A DNA stretch of 64,000 bases, from NCBI RefSeq assembly GCF_014201615.1, contig NZ_JACHEU010000001.1, positions 2,313,631 through 2,377,630 on the forward strand, in the 5' to 3' direction. Numbering within the stretch: position 1 is the stretch's first letter; each line of letters starts with the position of its first letter. Positions 43,274-53,487 of this stretch are shown one piece after another. The notes below the pieces were generated by a model, which made no database searches, had not been told where the DNA came from, and saw only the letters and a program-made list of their open reading frames with translations. The stretch comes from Aquamicrobium lusatiense. Lineage in GTDB: Bacteria > Pseudomonadota > Alphaproteobacteria > Rhizobiales > Rhizobiaceae. Both the position numbers and the translations under genes were made by a program.

Positions 43274-43581
43274 ACCTCTTGGACCATGCTCAACGACAGG
43301 ATGGGTCAGCCGGACTGTCGCCCGTGAGACTTCGCACTCCGCGGATGAGCCGTGAATGCAAAGGTCGCCGATCTCCTGCGCGAGATTGTCTGAGGATCAG
43401 CTGCTTCCCTTCGCCAACACAAAGATGCCCGGTTGCCGCCACAATCGGTTAATACGCCGCTAAGAAATTCCTGCGCAAATAACTATGAGCACAAGCAGGA
43501 AACCGTGCTCGGGATCGGCGCGAGCAGCGAGCGATCTCTTTTCTGTGCCCTTCTTTGTTGTCGGTCAGGGGGTTGTGTTAC
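43274..43581 (+). other. 308-nt intergenic region upstream of the RlpA-like gene
   Basis: No open frame, tRNA or clear terminator was found. It must contain the promoter of the rlpA-like gene. TTAATACGCCGCTAA (43449-43463) matches TTAA-N7-TTAA with one mismatch and might be a CtrA-type site, but a single imperfect site is weak evidence. Confidence 0.3.
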
Positions 43582-44778
43582 ATGCAGGTCGTGACGCGCA
43601 GGGGATTTCGCCGCACCCTTACCATCATGTCCTTTGCGGTTTCGGCCATTGCTCTTGCAGCATGCGGAACTCCACAGCCAAAGCAGCAGACCAAGCCGCG
43701 TTCAAAGGAATATTTCCCCGAATCCAAATATGGCGTTAAGGCCAGCCCGCGTGTGGCGCAGGGTTCGAAGATCAGGCGCGGCGGTGGCCGCGATCAGGTT
43801 GGCAAGCCTTATCAGGTGGCCGGCAAATGGTATCATCCCAAGGAAGACCCGAAATACTCGAAAACCGGGGCTGCTTCCTGGTATGGCGACGCCTTTCACG
43901 GGCGGCTGACTGCGAATGGCGAGGTTTACGACACCGAGCATCTGACCGCCGCTCATCCGACAATGCCGCTCCCGAGTTATGCCAGGGTCACCAATGTGGC
44001 CAATGGCAGTTCCATGATCGTCCGCGTCAATGACCGCGGTCCTTATCACGGCAACCGCATCATCGACCTGTCGAAGCGCGCGGCCGATATGCTGGGCTAC
44101 CGCACTGCGGGCACGGCCAACGTCAAGGTTGAGTATGTGGGGCGGGCGCCGTTGAATGGCGACGACGAACCTTATCTGATGGCTTCTTATCAGCCCGGAA
44201 ATGGTGCCCCCGATCCATCGGTTGGCCTGCCGACAGGCGTGATGATTGCCATGAACGGCTCGACCCCGAGCATGGGTGCCGCTTCACGGGGCGTGCCGTT
44301 CCCCGGCCGGAGTTCCGATGCGCAGCAGGCATTTGCCTTCGGTGACGGAAGCTTGCCGGAATACGGGCCAATCGTCCCGATACGCCCGGACAGCGGCATG
44401 CCTGCGGATTCGCCCTTCGCGCTTGCATCGCTTTCCTACGCGGACGAACGCATTCAATCTGCCACTGAGGCCTTTTCCGCGGTCGATCGCGGTGCGATGA
44501 CGCCGCGGGCTGTCGTGGACTCGTGGAAGCGCGCCAATCCGACACAGAATGTAGCGGGCGATTACATTGCAGCCGGCGCCTACCATAGTGAAGCAGAGGC
44601 ACGTCGCGTCGCGCGGCGTCTGTCCGGTTTGGGCAAGGTGGTCATCAAGCGCACAGAAGGCGAGGGAGCCGAATGGCATGCGCTGGAGATTTACGCTGAC
44701 GGTCATGCGGACCTCGACGCCATCCTGCAGGCAGCATGGGAAAATGGCGCGCCCGATGCCCTCGTCGTGCGCAACTGA
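43582..44778 (+). CDS. rlpA: RlpA-like septal lipoprotein with SPOR-type C-terminus
   Basis: A 398-residue lipoprotein. The signal peptide ends in a lipobox (IALAACG, Cys near residue 29). The double-psi beta-barrel domain of lytic transglycosylase RlpA is clear from GAASWYGDAFHGRLTANGE through VRVNDRGPYHGNRIIDLSK; the catalytic Glu/Asp positions appear intact. The C-terminal 80 residues (AGAYHSEAEARRVARRLSG and beyond) look like a SPOR peptidoglycan-binding domain. ATG 43582 follows AGGGGG with 9-nt spacing; upstream TTGs are alternatives. The dacF-like gene follows about 95 nt later. Confidence 0.88.
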   Translation: MQVVTRRGFRRTLTIMSFAVSAIALAACGTPQPKQQTKPRSKEYFPESKYGVKASPRVAQGSKIRRGGGRDQVGKPYQVAGKWYHPKEDPKYSKTGAASWYGDAFHGRLTANGEVYDTEHLTAAHPTMPLPSYARVTNVANGSSMIVRVNDRGPYHGNRIIDLSKRAADMLGYRTAGTANVKVEYVGRAPLNGDDEPYLMASYQPGNGAPDPSVGLPTGVMIAMNGSTPSMGAASRGVPFPGRSSDAQQAFAFGDGSLPEYGPIVPIRPDSGMPADSPFALASLSYADERIQSATEAFSAVDRGAMTPRAVVDSWKRANPTQNVAGDYIAAGAYHSEAEARRVARRLSGLGKVVIKRTEGEGAEWHALEIYADGHADLDAILQAAWENGAPDALVVRN

Positions 44779-44873
44779 TGGCGACGGCCGCAATCGAAGC
44801 GCATGCACGGCTGTTGATCTGCCAGCCTGCGGCCTGATAGCCTGAAGTTCATTCCTTACGGGCAGGCGTCTTA

Positions 44874-46040
44874 ATGTCATTTTTTTTGCGCGTTCCGTTC
44901 ATTGCCCTGACGGCCCTGGCCTGCCTGTGGCTTTCCGCCGCCGGCGCTTTCGCGCAGCTGTTCGAAACGAAGGCCGCACAAGCCTTCATGATCGATGGCG
45001 AAACGGGGAGCGTGCTCTTCGCCAAGGATGCCGACGCCACTATTCAGCCGGCTTCTCTGGCCAAGTTGATGACGCTGGAGATGGCCTTCGACGCTGTGAA
45101 ATCCGGCCGGCTGAAGCTGGATGACACATTCGTGGTCAGCGAGAATGCATGGCGCACCGGCGGCGCACCCTCGCGCACCTCCACCATGTTCGCTGCTGTC
45201 AGGTCCAGCATTCGCCTTGAGGACCTCATGCGCGGCATTGCGGTGCAGGCAGCCAATGACGGCTGCATCATCATTGCCGAGGGCGTCGCCGGATCGGAAA
45301 GCGGCTTTGCCCTCCAGATGACGGAGCGCGCCCGCAAGATCGGCCTGCAAAAGTCCGTGTTCGTCAATGCGACGGGACTGCCAGCGGATGGCCAGATGAC
45401 CACGGTGCGCGAACTGGCGCTGCTTGCCCGTCACCTCCAGCAGACCTACCCGGATCTTTACCGGCTGTTTTCGGAAACCGATTTCACCTGGAACAAGATC
45501 AACCAGCGCAACCGCAACCCGTTGCTGGCGATGGATATCGGCGCAGAGGGACTGGCCGTGGGCGCCAGCGAGCAGAACGGTTTTGCCATTGTCGGCGCGC
45601 TATCGCAGAACGGCCGGCGCGTGATTGCGGCACTTGCCGGCCTCTCTTCAGATCGCGAGCGTGCGGAAGAATCGCGCAAGCTTCTGGAATGGGGACTGCG
45701 CTCCTTCGAGAAAACCGAAATTTTCGCTGCGAATGAAACGGTGGGAACCGCGCAGGTCTATGGTGGCAGCAAGGGCGGTGTCGCGCTTACCGCAACAGGG
45801 CCGGTCGATCTGCTTCTGCCTGTCGCCAATCGCGACAAGCTGACGGCGCGGATCGTCTATCAGGGGCCACTTCGGGCGCCGGTGGAGCAGGGGCAGGCGG
45901 TTGGTTCGCTGCGCATATGGATAGGCGACACGCTGAGCCAGGAAGTGCCGTTGCAGGCAGCGGAGACGGTCGAGGTCGGCAAACTCCACAACCGCGCCTT
46001 CGATGCGCTCAAGGAACTGGCCATAGGCTGGCTGCGCTGA
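44874..46040 (+). CDS. DacF-like penicillin-binding protein (D-alanyl-D-alanine carboxypeptidase family) with altered motifs
   Basis: A 388-residue S11-family protein with an N-terminal signal peptide ([17 protein letters not shown]). The nucleophile box SLAK is at 61-64. The second box reads Q-A-A-N-D (AAN at 126-128) instead of SxN, and the third reads AVG at 228-230 where KTG is normal. The C-terminal beta-sandwich (PBP5_C-like) is present. Carboxypeptidase activity is therefore doubtful; a binding or regulatory role in peptidoglycan maturation is possible. It precedes tmk-holB by 43 nt. Confidence 0.82.
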   Translation: MSFFLRVPFIALTALACLWLSAAGAFAQLFETKAAQAFMIDGETGSVLFAKDADATIQPASLAKLMTLEMAFDAVKSGRLKLDDTFVVSENAWRTGGAPSRTSTMFAAVRSSIRLEDLMRGIAVQAANDGCIIIAEGVAGSESGFALQMTERARKIGLQKSVFVNATGLPADGQMTTVRELALLARHLQQTYPDLYRLFSETDFTWNKINQRNRNPLLAMDIGAEGLAVGASEQNGFAIVGALSQNGRRVIAALAGLSSDRERAEESRKLLEWGLRSFEKTEIFAANETVGTAQVYGGSKGGVALTATGPVDLLLPVANRDKLTARIVYQGPLRAPVEQGQAVGSLRIWIGDTLSQEVPLQAAETVEVGKLHNRAFDALKELAIGWLR

Positions 46041-46083
46041 TAAGCGAAAGGCTTGTCGCGACAACGGAACGAAACATCAGCCA

Positions 46084-46761
46084 GTGCGTCAGGGATTCTT
46101 CATAAGCTTCGAAGGCGGGGAGGGCGCCGGAAAGTCCACCCAGATCGAGCGGCTTGCCAGCAAGCTGCGCGCCAAGAAGTATGATGTCGTGGTCACGCGC
46201 GAGCCGGGCGGTTCATCCGGAGCCGAGGCGGTGCGCCACGTCATTCTTTCTGGCGCGGCCGAGGCATTGGGCCCCAGAATGGAGGCGATGCTTTTTGCCG
46301 CTGCCCGTTCCGATCATGTCGAGCAACTGATCAGGCCGGCAATCGAACGCGGCGCGATTGTCTTATGCGATCGGTTTGTCGATTCGTCGCGTGTCTATCA
46401 GGGCGTGACGGGCGGGCTGCCTCCCGATTTCATGGAGACGCTGGAAAAGGTCACCGTGAACGGCATGATGCCCGACATGACGATCATCTTCGACATCGAT
46501 CCGATTGAGGGCCTCAGGCGCGCCGATGCGCGGCGCTCCAGCGGCGATGCGCCGGACCGTTTCGAGAAGGAAACCATCGAGATGCACAGGCAGCGGCGGG
46601 AGGCCTTCCTCTCCATCGCCGAGGCGGAGCCCGACCGCTGCGTGGTGATCGATGCCGCATCCTCTCCCGACGAGGTTGACGATGCGGTGACGGAAGCCGT
46701 GTTCGGAAGGCTGGAGACGCGCGCGCTCGCGAACGGCAAGAAGCGCGAAGAGGTGCCATGA
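46084..46761 (+). CDS. tmk: Thymidylate kinase
   Basis: Phosphorylates dTMP to dTDP. It has 225 residues, starting with GTG at 46084. The P-loop [11 protein letters not shown] lies near residue 8, the DR motif [13 protein letters not shown] near 97, and the [17 protein letters not shown] near 150, a basic LID as in Gram-negative enzymes. It overlaps holB by 4 nt, a common pairing of nucleotide supply and replication genes. Confidence 0.95.
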   Translation: MRQGFFISFEGGEGAGKSTQIERLASKLRAKKYDVVVTREPGGSSGAEAVRHVILSGAAEALGPRMEAMLFAAARSDHVEQLIRPAIERGAIVLCDRFVDSSRVYQGVTGGLPPDFMETLEKVTVNGMMPDMTIIFDIDPIEGLRRADARRSSGDAPDRFEKETIEMHRQRREAFLSIAEAEPDRCVVIDAASSPDEVDDAVTEAVFGRLETRALANGKKREEVP

Positions 46762-47798
46762 TGTTCGAGCGTCTGGCACCCGAGCAGCATGACACTCTGG
46801 AAGGCGTGCCTGAACCAGCGGAAACGCCTGTGCTGGTCGGCCATGAAGAGGCCTCCGGCATGCTGGTCAATGCCTATCGCTCGGGCAAGTTGCCCCATGC
46901 GCTGATGTTTGTCGGCCCGGTCGGGATAGGTAAGGCAACGCTGGCCTTTCACCTTGCCCACCATCTGCTGAAATATCCGCGCCATCAGGAAGCCCCGGCA
47001 CAGCTTGCGGTGCCGGATCCCGCTTCGCCGCTGTTCCGGCAGATCGCGCAGGGCGCGCATCCTTCGGTCCTGCATCTCACGCGGCCGCTCAATGAGCGCA
47101 CCAAGGCCTATAAATCGGTCGTCACCGTGGACGAGATTCGCAAGGTCGGAAGCTTCCTGTCCCTGACCTCGCATGATGGCGGCTACCGCGTGGTCATCGT
47201 CGATCCGGCCGACGACATGAACGCCAATGCGGCCAACGCTCTTCTGAAAAACCTTGAGGAACCGCCGGCGCGCACGCTTTTCATCCTCATCGTGCATGCG
47301 CCTGGCTCGCTTCTGCCGACAATTCGGTCCCGCTGTCAGGTGGTGCGCCTGTCGCCGCTGGAGCCTCTCCAGCTTACCAGCGTTCTGGAAACCGTGGGGC
47401 AGTCTTCCGCAGGGAGCGAGGTTGCGGAGCGGGCAGGGGGCAGCGTACGCAATGCCATCATGCTCGCCCAATATGGCGGGCTGGAAATAGCGCAGGCCCT
47501 CGACGATCTGGTGCATTCGCCGCGCTATGAGGTAGGGAGCGCACACCGGCTGGCCGATGTGGTCGCAGGCCGCGACGGGGCGGTGCCCTTTGACATATTC
47601 AACCGTCACGCGCTCGATCTGCTTTCCGGGGAAGCGCGGCAGGCCGCCCTTGGCGGAAACCTCGCCCGCGCCAAATCGCTCACCGATGCTTGGCAGGACG
47701 CACGCAATGCGATAATCGAGATGGAAACCTATAACCTCGACAAGAAGCAGCACGCGCTTTCGATGATTGATCGCCTGAACTCTGCATTTCGAATGTGA
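46758..47798 (+). CDS. holB: DNA polymerase III subunit delta'
   Basis: A clamp-loader subunit, 346 residues. The AAA+ nucleotide region is [19 protein letters not shown] (a modified Walker A). The central [19 protein letters not shown] contains the SRC/arginine-finger region. The C-terminus is typical of the rhizobial form. It overlaps tmk and is followed by metG after 89 nt. Confidence 0.92.
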   Translation: MMFERLAPEQHDTLEGVPEPAETPVLVGHEEASGMLVNAYRSGKLPHALMFVGPVGIGKATLAFHLAHHLLKYPRHQEAPAQLAVPDPASPLFRQIAQGAHPSVLHLTRPLNERTKAYKSVVTVDEIRKVGSFLSLTSHDGGYRVVIVDPADDMNANAANALLKNLEEPPARTLFILIVHAPGSLLPTIRSRCQVVRLSPLEPLQLTSVLETVGQSSAGSEVAERAGGSVRNAIMLAQYGGLEIAQALDDLVHSPRYEVGSAHRLADVVAGRDGAVPFDIFNRHALDLLSGEARQAALGGNLARAKSLTDAWQDARNAIIEMETYNLDKKQHALSMIDRLNSAFRM

Positions 47799-47887
47799 AG
47801 CTCTGCCTTGCCGCGGGATGGCAATCGCCGTTCCGATGCTATATCCACCGCACATTCTTCCTTTGCAGACTTCAAGACGGTCCCTTC

Positions 47888-49438
47888 ATGTCGCGCGATA
47901 GTTTCTACATCACCACTGCCATTTCCTATCCTAACGGCAAGCCGCATATCGGCCATGCCTATGAGCTGATCGCCACGGATGCGCTTGCGCGGTTCCAGCG
48001 CTGCGACGGCAAGGACGTCTTCTTCCTCACCGGGACGGACGAACACGGCATCAAGATGCTGCAGACGGCCAAGAAGGAAGGCATTTCGCCGCGTGAACTG
48101 GCGGACCGAAATGCCGCCGCGTTCCAGCGCATGGCCGTGGCGCTGAATGCCTCCAACGACGATTTCATCCGCACCACCGAGGAGCGCCACTACAAGGCCT
48201 CGCAGGCGATCTGGAAGGCTATGGCCGACCGGGGCGACATCTACAAGGGCGGCTATGCCGGCTGGTATTCGGTGCGCGATGAAGCCTATTACGGCGAAGA
48301 GGAAACCGAAGTGCGCGAAGATGGCGTGCGCTACGGACCGCAGGGCACGCCGGTGGAATGGGTCGAGGAGGAAAGCTATTTCTTCCGCCTGTCCGCCTAT
48401 CAGGACAAGCTGCTGGAGCTTTATGAAAGCCGTCCCGATTTTATCGGACCGGCCGAGCGCCGCAACGAAGTGGCAAGCTTTGTTCGCTCGGGCCTGAAGG
48501 ACCTGTCCATCTCCCGCACCACATTCGACTGGGGCGTTCCGGTGCCGGGCGACGAAAAGCACGTGATGTATGTGTGGGTGGATGCGCTCACGAATTACAT
48601 CACCTCGCTTGGCTATCCTGATGAAAATGAAGCGAAATGGAAATTCTGGCCTGCCGACGCGCACATCATCGGCAAGGACATTGTGCGCTTCCACGCCATC
48701 TACTGGCCGGCCTTCCTGATTTCGGCCGGCATCGAGCTTCCGAAGCGGGTTTTCGGCCACGGCTTCCTGTTCAACCGCGGTGAAAAGATGTCGAAGTCGC
48801 TCGGCAACGTCATCGATCCCTTCACCATGGTGGAGCATTACGGCCTCGATCAGGTTCGCTATTTCTTCCTGCGCGAAGTGCCGTTCGGGCAGGACGGCAG
48901 CTACAGCCATGACGCGATCGTCAACCGCACCAATGCCGATCTCGCCAACGATCTCGGCAATCTCGCGCAGCGCTCGCTGTCCATGATCGCCAAGAACTGC
49001 GGCGGCGTGGTGCCGGCGCGTGGCGAACTGGCGGAGGCTGACAAGGCCATTCTGGCACAGGCGGTGGACGCGCTGGCGACCGCGCGCAGGACCATGGCCG
49101 AACAGGCCATCCATCAGGCGCTGGCAGCGATCTTCGGCGTGGTGGCGGAAGCCAACCGCTATTTCGCGGGGCAGGAGCCCTGGGCGCTGAAGAAGACCGA
49201 TCCGGCGCGCATGGAAACGGTGCTGTGGACGACGGCCGAGATCATCCGGCGCGTCGGCATTCTGTGCCAGCCTTTCATTCCCGGTTCCGCCGCCAAACTG
49301 CTCGATCTTCTGGCCGTCGGCGAGGATCAGCGCGGTTTCGGACATGTCGACACGCTCGACGCTCTGGTGCCCGGCACGCCGCTGCCGGCGCCGCAGCCCG
49401 TGTTCCCACGCTATGTGGAGCAGGAGCCTGCCGCCTGA
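47888..49438 (+). CDS. metG: Methionyl-tRNA synthetase
   Basis: Charges tRNA-Met. The 516-residue form lacks the C-terminal tRNA-binding domain found in longer versions. The HIGH motif is KPHIGHAYE near residue 21, and the signature KMSKS is EKMSKSLGN near residue 300. The connective insertion does not contain an obvious Cys4 zinc knuckle. ATG 47888 is used rather than an earlier start, since the preceding 31 codons do not resemble the family. Its stop overlaps tatD by 1 nt. Confidence 0.95.
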   Translation: MSRDSFYITTAISYPNGKPHIGHAYELIATDALARFQRCDGKDVFFLTGTDEHGIKMLQTAKKEGISPRELADRNAAAFQRMAVALNASNDDFIRTTEERHYKASQAIWKAMADRGDIYKGGYAGWYSVRDEAYYGEEETEVREDGVRYGPQGTPVEWVEEESYFFRLSAYQDKLLELYESRPDFIGPAERRNEVASFVRSGLKDLSISRTTFDWGVPVPGDEKHVMYVWVDALTNYITSLGYPDENEAKWKFWPADAHIIGKDIVRFHAIYWPAFLISAGIELPKRVFGHGFLFNRGEKMSKSLGNVIDPFTMVEHYGLDQVRYFFLREVPFGQDGSYSHDAIVNRTNADLANDLGNLAQRSLSMIAKNCGGVVPARGELAEADKAILAQAVDALATARRTMAEQAIHQALAAIFGVVAEANRYFAGQEPWALKKTDPARMETVLWTTAEIIRRVGILCQPFIPGSAAKLLDLLAVGEDQRGFGHVDTLDALVPGTPLPAPQPVFPRYVEQEPAA

Positions 49439-50238
49439 TGCTGGTCGACAGTCACTGCCATCTCGATTTCCCGGATTTCGCCGAGGAGCGGGATGCAATC
49501 ATCGCCCGTGCCCGCGAAGCCGGCGTTGGCCGCATGGTGACGATTTCGACTCAGGTGCAGAAGTTTGACCGCATCCTTGAAGTCGCTGAGGCGTATGATG
49601 AGGTCTATTGTTCAGTCGGCACGCATCCGAACAGCGTGGCGCAGGAACCCGTTGTTTCTGCGGAAGACCTGATCGGGCTCAGCAGTCATCCCAAGGTGGT
49701 CGCCATCGGCGAGTCGGGTCTTGACTATCATTACGACTATGCCACGCCGCAGCTTCAGGCCGCGTGCCTCCGCAATCACATCGCAGCCGCACGCGAAACC
49801 GGCTTGCCGCTGGTCATCCATGCCCGTTCTGCCGATGATGACGTAGCGGCCATTCTGGAAGAGGAGATGGGGAAGGGGGCTTTCCCCTTCGTCCTGCATT
49901 GCTTCTCTTCCGGAAAGCGGCTGGCAGAGGTCGGCGTTGCGCTTGGTGGATATGTCTCCTTTTCCGGCATTCTGACATTCCGGAACTCTCAGGACATTCG
50001 CGACATCGCGGCTGCCGTGCCGCATGAGCGCTTGCTGGTGGAGACGGATGCGCCTTACCTCGCCCCGGTTCCACATCGCGGCAAGCGCAACGAGCCTGCG
50101 TTCGTGGTGCATACTGCAGCGGTTCTGGCCGAAACCATCGGCGTCGATGCCCAACAGGTGGCAAGGCTGACCACGGAAAACTTCTTTCGTCTTTTCAGTA
50201 AGATGTCTCGACCCGATGAAGTGGCGATAGAGGCGTGA
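49438..50238 (+). CDS. tatD: TatD family DNase/metal-dependent hydrolase
   Basis: A 266-residue TIM-barrel hydrolase. The metal ligands are visible in order: DSHCHLD at residue 4, GESGLDYHYD, HCFSSG, and ETDAPYLAP. Proteins of this family have DNA exonuclease or quality-control roles. It starts at the metG stop (1-nt overlap) and ends by overlapping the metallo-hydrolase gene, giving metG-tatD-MBL as one unit. The start shown matches the family N-terminus. Confidence 0.93.
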   Translation: MLVDSHCHLDFPDFAEERDAIIARAREAGVGRMVTISTQVQKFDRILEVAEAYDEVYCSVGTHPNSVAQEPVVSAEDLIGLSSHPKVVAIGESGLDYHYDYATPQLQAACLRNHIAAARETGLPLVIHARSADDDVAAILEEEMGKGAFPFVLHCFSSGKRLAEVGVALGGYVSFSGILTFRNSQDIRDIAAAVPHERLLVETDAPYLAPVPHRGKRNEPAFVVHTAAVLAETIGVDAQQVARLTTENFFRLFSKMSRPDEVAIEA

Positions 50239-51053
50239 GCGACCGGCTGCGCGTCACCATCCTGGGGTGCGGCTCGTCGCCCGGCGTGCCGCGCATCACC
50301 GGTGACTGGGGCGCCTGCGATCCCGCCAACCCGAAAAACCGACGCATGCGCGCCTCCGCCATGTTCGAGCGCATCAGGGCCGACGGGCGCCGCACCACGG
50401 TGGTGATCGACACCGGCCCGGATTTCCGCGCCCAGATGCTGATGGCGAAAGTCGGCCATATCGATGCCGTGCTTTATACGCATGCCCATGCCGACCATAT
50501 CCATGGCATAGACGATCTGCGTGGCTATGTGCTCGAGCAGAAGCGCCTCATCGACATCTATGCCGACGCAGCGACCATGGTGCGCCTGCGCGAGGCTTTC
50601 GGCTATTGCTTTGAAACGCCGCCCGGCAGCTCATATCCGCCGATCCTTTGGGCGCGCGGCATCGATCATGACCGGACGGTCACTGTGGAAGGAGAGGGCG
50701 GTGCCCTCACCTTCGAGCCGCTGCCGCAAGTGCATGGCGACATAACCTCGCTCGGCTTCCGTGTTGAAAACATTGCCTATTGTCCCGACGTCAGCGGTAT
50801 TCCGGAAACTACGGCATTGCGCCTGAACGGCCTTGAACTGCTGATCGTCGACGCCTTGCAATACCGCCGTCATCCCAGCCATTTTTCGCTCGGCGAGGCA
50901 CTGGAATGGATCGACCGGCTGAAGCCCAAGCAAGCCGTTCTGACCCATATGCACATACCGCTGGATTACGAGACGGTTCTGGCTGAAACGCCGGACAATG
51001 TTCAGCCGGCCTATGACGGCTTGGTGCTGGAATTTCCAATCCAGCCGGCCTGA
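50235..51053 (+). CDS. PhnP/RNase Z-like MBL-fold hydrolase
   Basis: A 272-residue metallo-beta-lactamase-fold protein. THAHADHIHG is the metal-binding HxHxDH motif, preceded by VVIDTGPDFRAQ. VHGDITSLGFRVEN and HMHIPLDYE supply further ligand positions. Related PhnP acts as a phosphodiesterase; in tatD operons this protein may act on nucleotides, but that is inference. The GTG start overlaps the tatD stop by 4 nt. Confidence 0.9.
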   Translation: MSDRLRVTILGCGSSPGVPRITGDWGACDPANPKNRRMRASAMFERIRADGRRTTVVIDTGPDFRAQMLMAKVGHIDAVLYTHAHADHIHGIDDLRGYVLEQKRLIDIYADAATMVRLREAFGYCFETPPGSSYPPILWARGIDHDRTVTVEGEGGALTFEPLPQVHGDITSLGFRVENIAYCPDVSGIPETTALRLNGLELLIVDALQYRRHPSHFSLGEALEWIDRLKPKQAVLTHMHIPLDYETVLAETPDNVQPAYDGLVLEFPIQPA

Positions 51054-51284
51054 TCCGCGATACACACCCATTCTGTACGTGTGCATCTGGGAATCACACG
51101 ATAACCCCCGGGCTCCGATCAAGGCGCAAATCTCCCATTAGATTACCAGAATAGTTCCATAATCTATCTTATGCGACTTTTTGATATTGCCGCAAAGCAG
51201 GCATGTAGCCCTGCTTCACAACTGTACTTTCGTGTGTACGCTGAAAGAGGAAAAGCCTTTGCGGCCATTGGAAATCAGAGGTCG

Positions 51285-51374
51285 TGGCGGAGGGAGTGGG
51301 ATTCGAACCCACGGAGACATCACTGCCTCGCCGGTTTTCAAGACCGGTGCCTTAAACCGCTCGGCCATCCCTCC
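51285..51374 (-). tRNA. tRNA-Ser (anticodon UGA)
   Basis: A 90-nt class II tRNA on the minus strand. The acceptor GGAGGGA pairs with TCCCTCC, followed by a G discriminator and an encoded CCA. The D arm is GCCGAGCGGTTTAAGGC, and the anticodon stem CCGGT/ACCGG holds CTTGAAA, with anticodon TGA read from 51338-51340. A long variable arm of about 18 nt precedes the T arm GTGGGTTCGAATCCCAC. The 231 nt before it (51054-51284) and 253 nt after it (51375-51627) contain no recognisable gene. Confidence 0.97.
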
Positions 51375-51627
51375 TGCCCGACTGCCGCCTCACAGTAAAG
51401 GCATGCAATACACGGCTTTAGCGCCGAGCATGGTCGACAGTCAACAGATGAGACGGTTGCTGCAATTCTTATTTCCTGAAGTGCGCTCAGGGTGACCTAC
51501 CGCCGGGCTTTCGCAGGTTGCAGGACGATGGAGACGACAACCCCTGACGGCCCAACAACCCTTGACTGCATTGCCGGCTTGGGCGTAGGCCTCCGGTGTT
51601 CCCACGACATGGATAGGCGATCTGGCC

Positions 51628-52275
51628 ATGGAAATTTTTACCGCAGCTGGCTTCACTGCGCTCCTTCAGGTGATTTTCATCGATCTGGTTCTGGCCGGAG
51701 ACAACGCCATCGTTATCGGTCTTGCAGCCGCTGGCTTGCCGGCTGACCAACGCAAGAAAGCGATCCTGATCGGGGTTCTGGCTGCAACCATTCTGCGTAT
51801 CGTATTTGCGGTGATAACCGTACATCTCCTTGCAATACTCGGCCTGCTTCTGGTTGGCGGCATCCTGTTGCTGTGGGTTTGCTGGAAAATGTGGCGCGAG
51901 TTGCGCACCTCTCATGAGGATGAAGAGGAAGCGACGCGGGTTCTGGCCGATGGCGCGGAATCTTCTCCCTCGAAGGCTCCCCGCAAAACGCTTCTGCAGG
52001 CGGCGATCCAGATCGTCGTGGCCGACGTTTCCATGTCGCTCGACAATGTGCTGGCCGTAGCTGGTGCAGCGCGCGACCACTTCACCGTACTCGTCGTCGG
52101 CCTCGTCTTCTCTGTCGCTCTCATGGGGCTTGCCGCGTCGCTGATTGCACGGCTTCTCCACCGCTATCGCTGGATCGCCTATATCGGCTTGCTGATCATC
52201 CTCTATGTCGCGCTCGACATGATCTATCGGGGCGCGCTGGAAGTGTGGCCGCATGTTAGCGGTTATCTGGCTTGA
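51628..52275 (+). CDS. TerC/YjbE family integral membrane protein
   Basis: A 215-residue polytopic protein with about seven membrane segments, split by a charged loop (RTSHEDEEEATR). The family signatures FIDLVLAGDNAIVIGLAA and VADVSMSLDNVLAVAGAA carry the paired acidic residues expected to bind metal. YjbE/TerC proteins are linked to manganese export and metal or stress tolerance. The 250-nt upstream region is long enough for regulation, but I could not match a known yybP-ykoY riboswitch. The terminator that follows serves the opposite strand. Confidence 0.88.
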   Translation: MEIFTAAGFTALLQVIFIDLVLAGDNAIVIGLAAAGLPADQRKKAILIGVLAATILRIVFAVITVHLLAILGLLLVGGILLLWVCWKMWRELRTSHEDEEEATRVLADGAESSPSKAPRKTLLQAAIQIVVADVSMSLDNVLAVAGAARDHFTVLVVGLVFSVALMGLAASLIARLLHRYRWIAYIGLLIILYVALDMIYRGALEVWPHVSGYLA

Positions 52276-52323
52276 GGCAGAGCCCAAGCATTTTCTGAAA
52301 AGCACACCCTCCCCCAAACAAGC

Positions 52324-52350
52324 AAAAAAGGGCGCCCGAAAGGCGCCCTT
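52324..52350 (-). terminator. Rho-independent terminator of the BMP transporter operon
   Basis: Read on the minus strand: AAGGGCGCC pairs with GGCGCCC across a short loop, followed by a T-run (complement of AAAAAA at 52324-52329). It lies just past the stop of the last operon gene and also faces terC, so it separates convergent units. Confidence 0.8.
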
Positions 52351-52373
52351 CTCTGCTTTCGCTCCGCTGACGA

Positions 52374-53441
52374 TTACTGCGGAAGCTTGTCGTCGATGCC
52401 CTTAACATAGAAATTCATGCCCAGAAGGGTCTGATCATCGGCAACCTCGCCGTCCTTCAGCCATTCCGTACCATCCTGTCTGGTGATCGGGCCGGTGTAG
52501 GGGTTCCATCCGTCCGTGATTTTCTGAACGGTTGCCTTTGCAGCCTCTGCAACCTCATCCGGCACGTTGGTGTAGGGTGCCATGTAGAGGATGTCGTCCT
52601 TGAAGCCTTCCCACCGGCTTTCCGCCTTCCAGCTGCCATCAATGACAGCCTTGACGCGGTTCACATAGTACGGGCCCCAGTTGTTCACTGCCGCGGTGAG
52701 CTGTGCCTTGGGAGCGAACTTGGACATGTCGGCTGCCTGACCGAAGCCGTGCATCCCACGCTCTTCGGCAATCTGGAGCGGAGCCGTCGAATTGGTGTGC
52801 TGGGCGATGATGTCTGCCCCCTGATCAAACAGCGCCTTGGCGGCGTCGGCTTCCTTGCCCGGATCGAACCAGGAGTTGATCCACACAACCTTCAGCTTGA
52901 AATCCGGATTGACGGACTGGGCGCCGAGCATGAAGGCATTGATGCCCATCACGACTTCAGGAATGGGGAACGAAACGATGTAACCGGCTACGCCGGTCTT
53001 CGACTGCTTGGCCGCGATCTGGCCGCTGACATAACGACCTTCATAGAAGCGGATGTTGTAGACGCCCATGTTGTCGGATGTCTTGAAGCCGGTGGCGTGC
53101 TCGAATTTCACGTCGGGGAACTTGTTCGCCACTTCGAGTTCGGCATCCATGAAGCCGAAGGAGGTGCCGAAGATGATCTTGCACCCGTCGCGCGCCATGC
53201 GCTCAAAGGAACGGGCAGCGTCCGGCCCTTCCGAAACGTTTTCGAGGAAGGCGGTCTCGACCTGATCGCCAAGCTCGTTCTCCACCATCTGGCGGCCCTG
53301 ATCGTGCTGGAAGGCAAAGCCGAAGTCGCCGATGGAACCTGTGTAGATCCAGCAGGCCTTCAGCTTGTCCTGCGCCTGAGCGGGCGCGGAAAAGGCAAGG
53401 GCTGCCACCGCTGCCATCAGAGCTGTCATGGTCTTTTTCAT
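52374..53441 (-). CDS. BMP family ABC transporter substrate-binding lipoprotein/periplasmic protein
   Basis: A 355-residue basic-membrane-protein-type binding protein. The signal peptide is MKKTMTALMAAVAALAFSAP. The PnrA-like core follows: ACWIYTGSIGDFGFAFQHDQ, IIFGTSFGFMDAELEVA and AGYIVSFPIPEVVMGIN. Such proteins bind purine nucleosides. The start is ATG 53441 because GGAG lies 9 nt upstream; the ATG at 53456 is too close to it. It follows the second permease by 46 nt, the last gene of the operon. Confidence 0.9.
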   Translation of the reverse strand: MKKTMTALMAAVAALAFSAPAQAQDKLKACWIYTGSIGDFGFAFQHDQGRQMVENELGDQVETAFLENVSEGPDAARSFERMARDGCKIIFGTSFGFMDAELEVANKFPDVKFEHATGFKTSDNMGVYNIRFYEGRYVSGQIAAKQSKTGVAGYIVSFPIPEVVMGINAFMLGAQSVNPDFKLKVVWINSWFDPGKEADAAKALFDQGADIIAQHTNSTAPLQIAEERGMHGFGQAADMSKFAPKAQLTAAVNNWGPYYVNRVKAVIDGSWKAESRWEGFKDDILYMAPYTNVPDEVAEAAKATVQKITDGWNPYTGPITRQDGTEWLKDGEVADDQTLLGMNFYVKGIDDKLPQ

Positions 53442-53487
53442 ATGAGTGTTCTCCATCTTAGGTTTAACATCTAACGCGCTGAATTTC

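Noticed and set aside
43274..43581. tRNA or small RNA gene before the RlpA-like gene
   Set aside because: No cloverleaf, hairpin-plus-T-run or promoter pair was found in this stretch.
47729..49498. 589-codon minus-strand frame opposite metG
   Set aside because: Antisense shadow of metG with no domain; no Shine-Dalgarno sequence or partner gene supports it.
51375..51627. yybP-ykoY-type manganese riboswitch before terC
   Set aside because: TerC genes often have one, but I could not line up the conserved core of the motif in this region. A covariance-model search with Rfam RF00080 would decide.
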